Shown here in pieces: positions 23,130-30,626 of a stretch of DNA of 54,372 nucleotides. The stretch comes from Fimenecus sp963624605. Lineage in GTDB: Bacteria; Bacillota; Clostridia; Oscillospirales; Acutalibacteraceae. How positions within the stretch are numbered: position 1 is the stretch's first letter; each line of letters begins with the position of its first letter. The position numbers and the translations under genes are program-made. The stretch is from assembly GCA_963624605.1 (NCBI GenBank), contig CAVFQD010000007.1:1-54372 (forward strand). The letters run 5' to 3'. The notes under the pieces are model-generated. The model did not search any database and was not told the origin of the DNA. It was given only the letters and a program-made list of their open reading frames with translations.

Positions 23130-24463
23130 TTGCTTTCCTCCGACAGCTTTTTTGCTCTTGCAATAAGATATGACTTGTTGTTTTTTTTGTTGTCCCTTAT
23201 GACCTCAAATAACAGCTTTTGCAAAATTCTGTTTATAGCTTTGCCGTCGGTTATGCCGAGAGTTTTAAGGTCGTTACCGTTAATTTTCAGCTCCTTGAGA
23301 CGGTAGCACTCGTTGTTTTCGGCTATTTCGTCAAGAAGCGCCTGCATTTTCTTCAGCTCTTTATCGGGAGAGTGGGGGTCTGCTTTGGCAAGGCAGTCCG
23401 CACGGCGCACCCTCATAAAATCTTTGTAATATTCCTCTCCGACCTCGCAGAGCATAAGCTTTGCTTCCGCCTTGGTTTTCGGACAGCACTCGGAGTGTAT
23501 GCCGACAAGCGTGGATACTCTTTCAACCGTTTTGTTGTCGTATCTCAGCCTCTTGAGAATGTCAACGCACATTTTTGCACCGATTGTCGCATGACCCTTG
23601 AAGTGGTCGATACCGTTCATATCGGTGGTCTTTGCAAGCGGCTTTCCTATGTCGTGCAGAAACATCGTAATTTTAAGCACTCTGTCGTTTTCCGCGCTGT
23701 CAACTGCATGCAGAGTGTGCTCGGCAACATCGTAAATGTGAAACGGTGTGTTCTGTTCACAGCCGAAAAGCGCCGCAAACTCGGGTATGAACACCTCGAT
23801 TACATCGTGGTATTCCCTAAGCACGCCCATAGCGTTTTTGCCTGTTATCAGCTTTGTAAATTCATCTCTTATACGCTCTGCGGCAATGTTTTTAAGCAAA
23901 GCCTTTTGGGAATGTATGCATCTTGCCGTCTCTTTTTCAATCGAAAAGCCAAGCGTTGCGGAAAATCTCAACGCCCGCATAATTCGCAGTGCGTCCTCCG
24001 AAAATCTCCTTTCGGGGTCGCCGACGCAGCGGATTATGCCTTTTTTTATATCCTCCGTTCCGCCGAAGAGGTCGACGATTCCGTCCGTTTCGTTAAAACA
24101 GAGCGTGTTCACGGTAAAATCACGCCTTGAGAGGTCGTCTTTGAGGTTGCGTGAAAAGCTCACGCTTTCCGGGTGGCGGTTGTCAAGATAGTCGCCGTCA
24201 ATCCTGTATGTCGTGATTTCAAACGGCTCGTGCTCGGAAATCACGGTAACCGTGCCGTGCTTTATACCCGTTTCGACAAGCCTGAAATTTGCAAAGACCT
24301 TTTCCGTCTCCTCGGGCAGGGCAGAGGTCGTTATGTCAAAATCGTGCGCCTCGATACCCATAACTATATCACGCACACAGCCGCCGACCGCATACGCCTC
24401 ATATCCGCCCGCTTTGAGCAGGTTAATAATACCGTTCACTTTTTCGGGTAACTTAAAATTCAT
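23126..24463 (-). CDS. cca: CCA tRNA nucleotidyltransferase (class II, with HD domain)
   Basis: 445 residues. Adds or repairs the CCA end of tRNA using CTP and ATP. AYAVGGCVRDIVMGIEAHDF then DIT holds the nucleotidyl-transfer carboxylates (DFD/DxD). SRRDFTVNTLCFNE, DPERRFSEDALRIMRALRFS and ERIRDEFTKLI are the class II neck motifs. A C-terminal HD domain (FLHDIGKPLAKTT, HATIGAKM) is the form common in Firmicutes. The tRNA in this window encodes its own CCA, so here the enzyme would mainly repair. It is first gene of the cca-rluA pair. Confidence 0.95.
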   Translation of the reverse strand: MNFKLPEKVNGIINLLKAGGYEAYAVGGCVRDIVMGIEAHDFDITTSALPEETEKVFANFRLVETGIKHGTVTVISEHEPFEITTYRIDGDYLDNRHPESVSFSRNLKDDLSRRDFTVNTLCFNETDGIVDLFGGTEDIKKGIIRCVGDPERRFSEDALRIMRALRFSATLGFSIEKETARCIHSQKALLKNIAAERIRDEFTKLITGKNAMGVLREYHDVIEVFIPEFAALFGCEQNTPFHIYDVAEHTLHAVDSAENDRVLKITMFLHDIGKPLAKTTDMNGIDHFKGHATIGAKMCVDILKRLRYDNKTVERVSTLVGIHSECCPKTKAEAKLMLCEVGEEYYKDFMRVRRADCLAKADPHSPDKELKKMQALLDEIAENNECYRLKELKINGNDLKTLGITDGKAINRILQKLLFEVIRDNKKNNKSYLIARAKKLSEESK

Positions 24464-24585
24464 ACCGCACCTTTTTCCGTGTTTGTTTTCAGATATATTT
24501 TAGTATATTTTTATTTACTTGTAAACAGATAATGTTTTATGTTATTATATGGAAGCAAGGAAATTGTTAAAGGAAAGATTGAAAA

Positions 24586-24801
24586 ATGGAAACAGCAAGA
24601 TTAAAAAGAATAAACGAATTGGCTCATAAGGAAAAGGAAGAGGGCTTGACCGAACAGGAAAAAGCCGAGCAGGCAAGGCTGCGAGGGGAATACCTTGCGG
24701 CGTTTAAGAAAAACCTTGTCGCACAGCTTGACAACACATATATAGTTGATGAGCACGGGCACAAAAGAAAAATCCGCCGCAAAGACAGCACAATGAATTG
24801 A
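24586..24801 (+). CDS. DUF896 / YnzC-like small protein
   Basis: A 71-residue cytoplasmic protein of the UPF0291 family: ARLKRINELAHKEKEEGLTE then QEKAEQARLRGEYLAAFKKN, a charged helical hairpin. Function unknown. In Bacillus the homologue YnzC sits in the LexA-controlled yneA operon; no LexA box is visible here. AAAGGAAAG lies upstream of ATG 24586. It lies divergent from cca and 40 bp before the next gene. Confidence 0.92.
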   Translation: METARLKRINELAHKEKEEGLTEQEKAEQARLRGEYLAAFKKNLVAQLDNTYIVDEHGHKRKIRRKDSTMN

Positions 24802-24841
24802 TGTTTATTAACGGTTTTTGATAATAGGAGTGTAACTTAAT

Positions 24842-25495
24842 ATGCTTATACATCGTTGCCCGTGGTGCGGAGTGCGTGTAAAATCCCGTTTCAAATATGA
24901 CTGGTTGCAGGAACTGTATGAACCGTTTGAAATTTGTCCGAATTGTAAGCACCCATATACAGGTTATTCGTTTGTAAAAGGGAAAAACAAAACAGAGACG
25001 GCTTTATTGATAATAAGCGTGATTTTTGCCCTGCTGTTTGTGTTGTTTCGCTTTTTTATCAGCAAACATTATTCATTGATGTTTTTGATTGCTTATGTAA
25101 CGGTGTTTTTGTTCTCTTTATATTTTACTTTGCGTTCGCCGAATGCACGCTACTACGCCAAAGGCGAGAAAGCACCTGAAAAAGCAAAGCAAAATGTGCC
25201 GCTTGAATGGAGACGGCGTAAAGCAGGGGGATTGACCTGCCCCAAAATACAGGTAGCCGAAGGGGAGATATTTCCCGCCTGCTTTACTGATGAAAACGGG
25301 CAGCCCATAAGTACAGCTCTGTGTGTTGTGCTTGAAAATATTGAATGGGCAGACAGTCGCAACTGTATCTGCGATATATCGTTTGTATCGGATGACACTG
25401 TGAATGAAAAATTGCTTTGTCCCAGTAACCGATTTTACCTTTACCACCGCCACAGCATAATTGCCGAGGGAGTGGTAAAGCCTGCGTTTGAATAG
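24842..25495 (+). CDS. Zinc-ribbon protein with two membrane helices
   Basis: 217 residues, not recognised. The N-terminus has CPWC and CPNC about 25 residues apart (four-Cys zinc ribbon). Two hydrophobic helices lie at about 58-77 and 80-98, followed by a C-terminal domain of about 110 residues with Cys-rich, beta-rich character (LTCPKIQVAEGEIFPACF). The start is ATG 24842 with AGGAGTG upstream. The next gene, a lipoprotein, starts 38 bp after its stop. Confidence 0.7.
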   Translation: MLIHRCPWCGVRVKSRFKYDWLQELYEPFEICPNCKHPYTGYSFVKGKNKTETALLIISVIFALLFVLFRFFISKHYSLMFLIAYVTVFLFSLYFTLRSPNARYYAKGEKAPEKAKQNVPLEWRRRKAGGLTCPKIQVAEGEIFPACFTDENGQPISTALCVVLENIEWADSRNCICDISFVSDDTVNEKLLCPSNRFYLYHRHSIIAEGVVKPAFE

Positions 25496-25533
25496 CGAAA
25501 TGTATCAAATATTACTTAACCGAGGTGTATATA

Positions 25534-26289
25534 ATGAAAAAATATCATATTTTATATGCTTTTATATGCGTTGCTGTTTTGGGATTGCTTGTCGGATGTT
25601 CTAAAAGTATTGAACCGCAATCGCTTCCCGAGTACGGCGACGAATTGAAGTCTGTCAACGCAGAGAGTAAATTCGGTTATGTCAGATTTGAGTATATGCT
25701 TCCCGAGGATTGGGATGTATCCTCTTCCGATTTTTACTCAGTATGGAGTTTTAATAAATCAATCGGCGAAATTACGCCGGCAAGCGCAATACAGATTGAC
25801 GCTTGTATTCCTCAATACGGGCTCTTGATTGATAATTATGAACATCGGGGAGATGCTGTTGAAAGTATCTCCGCTAAAGAAAAAAAGGCGTACAAGGAAT
25901 TGTTTCGGGGAAACACACAGGCATACAAAGAAGTGTTGGAAACAGAGTATATGAAGGATAATGAATTGATGCTATATTCCGAAGTGCTTGCCGCAAGTGA
26001 CGGTATTCCCGAAAAGCCGGAGTTTATTCCGAAAGATAGCTATGTAAGCGATTATTCGGTTGAATATTATGCCGCCGACGGATTTAATATTGCTGTAGTA
26101 AAGTATTCATATGATTTAGAGGGCATCATATACAAATGTATAGATTGCATAAGGGATGATATGCCGTATTTTGTGCGCGGAGGTTTTGATGATACATTAT
26201 CTGTGTCCTCCGGAGACTACGCACTTTTGGTTGCAAGTACTATGACGGTTGAAGAAGATTATGAATTGACTGACGGTTGGATAAAGTGA
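25534..26289 (+). CDS. Putative lipoprotein
   Basis: 251 residues. Signal and lipobox LLVGC near residue 22 indicate surface anchoring. The rest is acidic and soluble, with no motif I recognise. ATG 25534 follows CGAGGTG with good spacing; a GTG at 25525 lies inside that site. Base composition is more AT-rich than the flanking housekeeping genes. It may form a unit with the upstream zinc-ribbon gene. Confidence 0.75.
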   Translation: MKKYHILYAFICVAVLGLLVGCSKSIEPQSLPEYGDELKSVNAESKFGYVRFEYMLPEDWDVSSSDFYSVWSFNKSIGEITPASAIQIDACIPQYGLLIDNYEHRGDAVESISAKEKKAYKELFRGNTQAYKEVLETEYMKDNELMLYSEVLAASDGIPEKPEFIPKDSYVSDYSVEYYAADGFNIAVVKYSYDLEGIIYKCIDCIRDDMPYFVRGGFDDTLSVSSGDYALLVASTMTVEEDYELTDGWIK

Positions 26290-26296
26290 AACAAAA

Positions 26297-26328
26297 GGCG
26301 GCATCATTTTTGATGCCGCCAGATTTCT
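26297..26328. terminator. Bidirectional terminator
   Basis: GGCGGCATCA (26297-26306) pairs perfectly with TGATGCCGCC (26311-26320). T-rich tails lie on both sides (AGATTTCTTTT on plus, TTTTGTTT on minus). It separates the convergent lipoprotein and pseudogene. Confidence 0.88.
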
Positions 26329-26329
26329 T

Positions 26330-27825
26330 TTATGACTGTAGTAAAATATTTAAAACATTGCGTTGTTCATCAGACAATTTGTTTATTGGATTGACTAACG
26401 GCAATATGTTTAATCTGTCAATTTCTGTTTTTCCTTTAACTACAACGATTTCAATTTTCTCATCCGGGTAAATAGTTGCATATTCATAAACATCACCGTC
26501 TTTATCCAGAAAGATTTGTGAAAAGTATTCATCATTTTCTCTGTTGGGGTTAAAAGTGTATTCCAAATCATATTTATATGAATCGTTTGGTGAAATTTCC
26601 TTGAAATTGGCGTATAGATCTTTTATTGACGAATTTACTTTTTCATTCCATATTGCAGATGTCCAAGCATCACTTCCGGACAAATAGCTATGCATTGACT
26701 TTAATGAAACAGGTTTAGCGTAATTCACCTGCGAAAACAGCTTCTTTAATTTCGTTTCACCGCAGTGTATCACAGCTTGTCTGAGAATTCCTTTTGGAGA
26801 TTTGTAATAATCAATTTTAAAATATACAGACTCCAAACTGTCCACGAGACTGGTTGCACATCCCAAAAAGATACTGATTTTTCCGCCAATAGCATATTCT
26901 TTTAAACTTGAATATGAATTACTAAACTCAAGACCTGCTATAAATTTAACAATATCCCAATTTGTCTTGTTTAAATATGTTGGCTTTTTTTCCTCAATAT
27001 TTGTTTCTTTTTCAAACGAATCAACATATCTTTCATTGTTTTTGTAAACCATGATGGGATATATCTCTTTAGTTACCGGATTTTCAATAGACCCATATTT
27101 ATGTATAGGATATACTGATGTCGGAGTGTCGTTTAGAACAACCAAAGCTTGTTGTGATAAGCCTTTGTAAGCCGTTTCAACAGCGCTTTTAGGATAATAT
27201 GTTAATTCATGCTCTAGGGGATCATTAAAAATGTAGTGCTTTTCGTCATATCCTATAAGTAGTAGGCAATACACCGTTATCAAACGATTGCCAGTTGTCA
27301 AGGCTTCCGACCATATACTGCATTGTGGCACTGATTTCGCCCCCCGGTAAAATCTCCGAGCATAGCTTCTTCGTAGACTCGTATTTCAAGACCGTCTATG
27401 TTTTGACCTGCATTTCCGGCGAAATAACTTTCAGTGTCTATTGTGCCGCCGAGGTTATACTTGCTGTGTACGCTTTGCATCCACTCAGGTTCTGCATTGC
27501 TGACCCACGGAAGCCATCTGCCGGATACACGTGCACGGTACATAACGACAATTTTTTCAGTGAGTTTTGTTCCGTCATTTTTGTACACCTGAATCTGTAA
27601 GCGCTGTACAGGGCGGTTGGGTGCTCCGGCATAGTCGGAGGTGTTGCTGTCAACCTTAGAATACCAAGTGCTTTTCCCCTCATTCCAAGTGCGATACTTC
27701 AAATAAAATGAGTTATTTGACGGAGTTTGAATTCGGATTCCGTCAATAGTGCTTTCTACGGCGTTGGAAAATGTGTTCCAAGTACCGTTTTTAAGATATG
27801 TAAATTGAATATTTGATAATAACAA
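26330..27825 (-). pseudogene. Decayed ChW-repeat / C39-type peptidase gene
   Basis: Two overlapping frames make up one broken gene. The upstream part (27298-27825, likely TTG start after GGGAG) encodes two ChW (clostridial hydrophobic-Trp) repeats with GTWNTFSNAVES.TIDGIRI and GGTIDTESYFAGNAGQNIDG; it ends just after a run of six G near 27340-27345. The downstream part (26330 to about 27331, another frame) begins with CLLLIGYDEKHYIFNDPLEH, the end of a C39-like peptidase domain, and continues about 280 residues with no known motif. The catalytic Cys region between is missing. So both frameshift and internal deletion are likely. The DNA is AT-richer than its neighbours. No signal peptide is obvious. 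Confidence 0.65.
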
Positions 27826-28021
27826 TTTAACAACTCCCTTTTTGATGTTATTTTTATGCTTATCGATATGCAAAGAACATATGTTTTACTTCTATACTAA
27901 CAACCTAAAGGATAAAAATCAAATTCAAATTGGCAGTTGTGTACCGTTAAACGGACTGACAGTGTGGTATTATGTAATTGTGAAAAAGAGATGCTTCAAA
28001 TATCAACATATACAATAAAAC
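27826..28021. other. Intergenic DNA between the pseudogene and the parE promoter
   Basis: AT-rich sequence between divergent transcripts. No ORF above a few codons, no clear hairpin and no repeat was seen. The pseudogene promoter probably lies here but cannot be placed with confidence. Confidence 0.5.
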
Positions 28022-28102
28022 TTGACTAAACCCCAATATACAGTGTAAAATATATGAGGTTTATAATTCGGTGCAGATGTCCCGTGCCTCTAAGGCGGCG
28101 GG
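28022..28102 (+). promoter_or_regulatory. parE promoter and leader hairpin
   Basis: TTGACT (28022-28027) and TAAAAT (28046-28051) are 18 bp apart. In the 80-nt leader, CCCG.GCCT (28081-28089) pairs with AGGC..CGGG (28093-28102), a GC-rich hairpin without a T-run. AAGGATGGA precedes the ATG. The hairpin may affect mRNA stability or translation. Confidence 0.6.
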
Positions 28103-28135
28103 TCCGATTTAATTTGTGTTTAAGGATGGAATAAG

Positions 28136-30121
28136 ATGGCGAAGAAAGCGGAATATACCGAAGAGAGTATTTCACAGTTAAAAGGCGCCGACAGGGTTCG
28201 TTTGAGACCTGCGGTTATTTTCGGTTCGGACGGAATCGAGGGCTGTGAGCACGCAGTGTTTGAAATACTTTCCAACTCCATAGACGAGGCGAGGGAGGGC
28301 TACGGTACGGAAATTACCGTTACCAAGTTCCTTGACGGCTCTATCGAGGTTCTCGACCACGGCAGAGGTATGCCGATGGACTACAACGAGAAAGAGGGAA
28401 GATACAACTGGGAGCTTCTCTTCTGCGAAATGTACGCAGGAAGCAAATACAACACGAACAACGGCGGAACATACGAGTATTCACTGGGTCTTAACGGCTT
28501 GGGTCTTTGCGCTACGCAGTATGCGTCGGAATATATGGAGGCGGAAATCCACAAAAACGGTTTCTGCTACAAGATGAGCTTTGCTCACGGCGAACCTGTG
28601 GGCGAGCTTCAAAAAGAGCTGTACAACAAGAGAGACACGGGTACACGCATCCGTTGGAAGCCCGATTTGAAGGTCTTTACGGACATAGACATTCCGCTTG
28701 AATATTATCAGGAGACAATAAAGCGTCAGTCGGTTGTCAACGAGGGCGTAAAGTTTATACTCAAGGAGCAGGTCGGCACAAACGCCTTTGAGAAGTATGA
28801 GTATTCATACGAAAACGGCATTACCGACTATGTAAAGGAAATCGTCGGCGACAATGCGTTTTCCTCCGTTCAGTTCTGGCAGGCGGAGCGCAAGGGTAAG
28901 GACAGAGCCGATATGCCCGAGTACAAGGTCAAAATGAATGTGGCTCTTTGCTTCTCAAACAAAGTTCAGCTCAAGGAATATTATCATAACTCCAGCTTCC
29001 TTGAACACGGCGGCGCACCCGAAAAGGCTGTTAAAAGTGCCTTTGTTTCACAGCTTGACTCTTATCTCAAGGCAAACAGCAAGTATCTCAAAACGGACTC
29101 GAAAATCACATTTCAGGATGTTGACGATTGCCTTGTTATCGTAATTTCATCGTTCTCAACTCAGACCTCATATGAGAATCAGACCAAAAAAGCGATTACC
29201 AACAAGTTTATTCAGGAGGCTATGACCGATTTCTTAAAGCACAGCCTCGAAGTATATTTCATAGAGAATAAAATCGAAGCGGACAAAATCGCCGAGCAGG
29301 TGCTCATAAATATGCGCTCGAGGATAAGGGCGGAGAGCACAAGGCTCAACATCAAGAAAACCCTGCAATCGAGCAACAGTATGACCGACAGGATTGAAAA
29401 GTTCGTCGATTGCCGTTCAAAGGATGTAAACGAGAGGGAAATTTTCATAGTAGAGGGCGACTCGGCTCTCGGTGCCTGCAAGCAGGCGAGGGACTCGGCG
29501 TTCCAGGCGGTTATGCCCGTAAGAGGTAAAATTCTTAACTGCTTAAAAGCCGAATACCCGAAGATTTTTAAGTCGGAAATCATAACCGATTTGATCAAGG
29601 TGCTCGGCTGCGGAGTCGAGGTAAGCTCAAAGGCAAATAAAAACCTTTCGCTTTTCAATATGGACAACCTGCGTTGGAGCAAGGTCATAATCTGTACCGA
29701 TGCCGATGTCGACGGCTTCCAGATAAGAACGCTTATCCTCACAATGATTTACCGCCTTATGCCCACGCTTATCAAGGAGGGCAAGGTGTTCATTGCGGAG
29801 TCTCCGCTTTACGAGATAAACTGTAAGGACGACACCTATTTCTGCTACACCGAAAAGGAAAAATCGCAGGTGCTCGAGGAGATAGGCGACAAAAAATATA
29901 CCGTTCAGCGTTCAAAGGGACTCGGTGAGAACGAGCCCGAAATGATGTGGCTTACAACAATGAACCCGAAAACACGCCGCCTTATCAAGGTCGAGCCCGA
30001 CTACAGCCCCGAAGCGGTTGCGGACAAGTTTGATTTGCTTCTGGGCGACAACCTTCAGGGCAGAAAGGACTATATTGCCGAGAACGGCTATCAGTACATT
30101 GATTTGACTGATTTGTCGTAA
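28136..30121 (+). CDS. Type IIA topoisomerase subunit B (ParE/GyrB-like)
   Basis: 661 residues. The ATPase half starts VRLRPAVIFGSDGIEGCEHAVFE and has ILSNSIDEAREG (Mg-binding Asn), DHGRGMPMD and GLNGLGLCATQYAS (ATP lid). The transducer region follows. The TOPRIM domain has FIVEGDSALGACKQARD (Glu near residue 440) and CTDADVDGFQIRTL near 521, then GLGENEPEMMW. Some motifs differ from classical GyrB (GIEGCEHAVFEILSNSIDEA for the usual GLHHLVWEVVDNSIDEA). Pairing with the ParC-like gene downstream suggests topoisomerase IV; gyrase proper is presumably elsewhere. Confidence 0.9.
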   Translation: MAKKAEYTEESISQLKGADRVRLRPAVIFGSDGIEGCEHAVFEILSNSIDEAREGYGTEITVTKFLDGSIEVLDHGRGMPMDYNEKEGRYNWELLFCEMYAGSKYNTNNGGTYEYSLGLNGLGLCATQYASEYMEAEIHKNGFCYKMSFAHGEPVGELQKELYNKRDTGTRIRWKPDLKVFTDIDIPLEYYQETIKRQSVVNEGVKFILKEQVGTNAFEKYEYSYENGITDYVKEIVGDNAFSSVQFWQAERKGKDRADMPEYKVKMNVALCFSNKVQLKEYYHNSSFLEHGGAPEKAVKSAFVSQLDSYLKANSKYLKTDSKITFQDVDDCLVIVISSFSTQTSYENQTKKAITNKFIQEAMTDFLKHSLEVYFIENKIEADKIAEQVLINMRSRIRAESTRLNIKKTLQSSNSMTDRIEKFVDCRSKDVNEREIFIVEGDSALGACKQARDSAFQAVMPVRGKILNCLKAEYPKIFKSEIITDLIKVLGCGVEVSSKANKNLSLFNMDNLRWSKVIICTDADVDGFQIRTLILTMIYRLMPTLIKEGKVFIAESPLYEINCKDDTYFCYTEKEKSQVLEEIGDKKYTVQRSKGLGENEPEMMWLTTMNPKTRRLIKVEPDYSPEAVADKFDLLLGDNLQGRKDYIAENGYQYIDLTDLS

Positions 30122-30145
30122 ATACAGAGTGTGTTTGCACATTCA

Positions 30146-30203
30146 GCCTCCCTTGTGTAAAGGGAAGTGGGTTGCCGAGAGGCAACTCGGAGGGATTGTA
30201 AAA
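30146..30203. repeat. Repeat R3 copy 2 (left half only)
   Basis: GCCTCCCTTGTGTAAAGGGA followed by a GTTGCCGAGAGGCAAC hairpin and GGAGGGATTGTA match the left half of R3 at 11371. The right terminus is absent, so this copy is truncated. Confidence 0.7.
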
Positions 30204-30272
30204 CCAAACCCACATACAGCCGCAAGGACTGTCACTATGGCTTTTATCAAATTAAAATGTATGCAGAACCAA

Positions 30273-30406
30273 GCCTTCCTCTGACGAGGAAGGTGGCATG
30301 CCGCAGGCGTGTCGGAAGGAGAGAGGCAATAAACATCAAATTTTCGTTATCTCTCCCTCAGTCATTTTTCAGAAGAAAAATGACAGCTCCCTCGTCAGAG
30401 GGAGCC
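30273..30406. repeat. Repeat R4 (palindromic, full length)
   Basis: Left end GCCTTCCTCTGACGAGGAAG and right end GCTCCCTCGTCAGAGGGAGC form self-complementary termini about 134 bp apart. Inside are TCTCCCTCAGTCATTTTTC and AATGACAGCTCCC, shared with R3. A lone R4-type right end is at 43525-43545. Confidence 0.75.
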
Positions 30407-30490
30407 TATGGTTGTTAATGCGGCTTGGAGCGCCGCACAAAATTGACCGCTGCGCCAACATATGCTCCCTTTATCCGCCACAGGATACGA

Positions 30491-30575
30491 CAACGCACAA
30501 CCCGTAGGGGCGAACTGTGTTCGCCCGACAAATTCAGAACAAATTAAAAGCGGGCGAACACAGTTCGCCCCTACG
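30491..30575. repeat. Repeat R2 copy 2 (25-bp perfect hairpin)
   Basis: CGTAGGGGCGAACTGTG..., a 25-bp arm starting about 30503, is exactly complementary to the arm ending at 30575 (...CAGTTCGCCCCTACG). They enclose a 23-nt AT-rich loop like the one in R2 copy 1. This is one of the strongest hairpins in the window. Confidence 0.85.
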
Positions 30576-30626
30576 ATATTAAATGCAGAATGCGTCAAAC
30601 GAAACCAGTAACATGAGGAGAACCAA

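Larger units (their letters stand above)
30122..30626. other. Repeat island between parE- and parC-like genes
   Basis: About 500 bp with no gene, made largely of palindromic repeats: half of R3 (30146-30203), a full R3-related element R4 (30273-30406), and R2 copy 2 (30491-30575). No T-tailed terminator stands out, though the large hairpins could weaken read-through. parC begins with its own GAGGAG site. Confidence 0.75.

Noticed and set aside
23219..24130. Long plus-strand ORF of 303 codons
   Set aside because: Antisense to the complete cca gene, no ribosome site and no recognisable domain. It arises from codon bias of cca.
24481..24585. LexA box upstream of the DUF896 (YnzC-like) gene, expected from Bacillus
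   Set aside because: No CGAAC-N4-GTTCG or close variant is present in the interval.
30491..30575. CGAAC-N3-GTTCG inside R2 as further LexA boxes
   Set aside because: The half-site spacing is 3, not 4, and the motif is part of a hairpin repeat away from any promoter.
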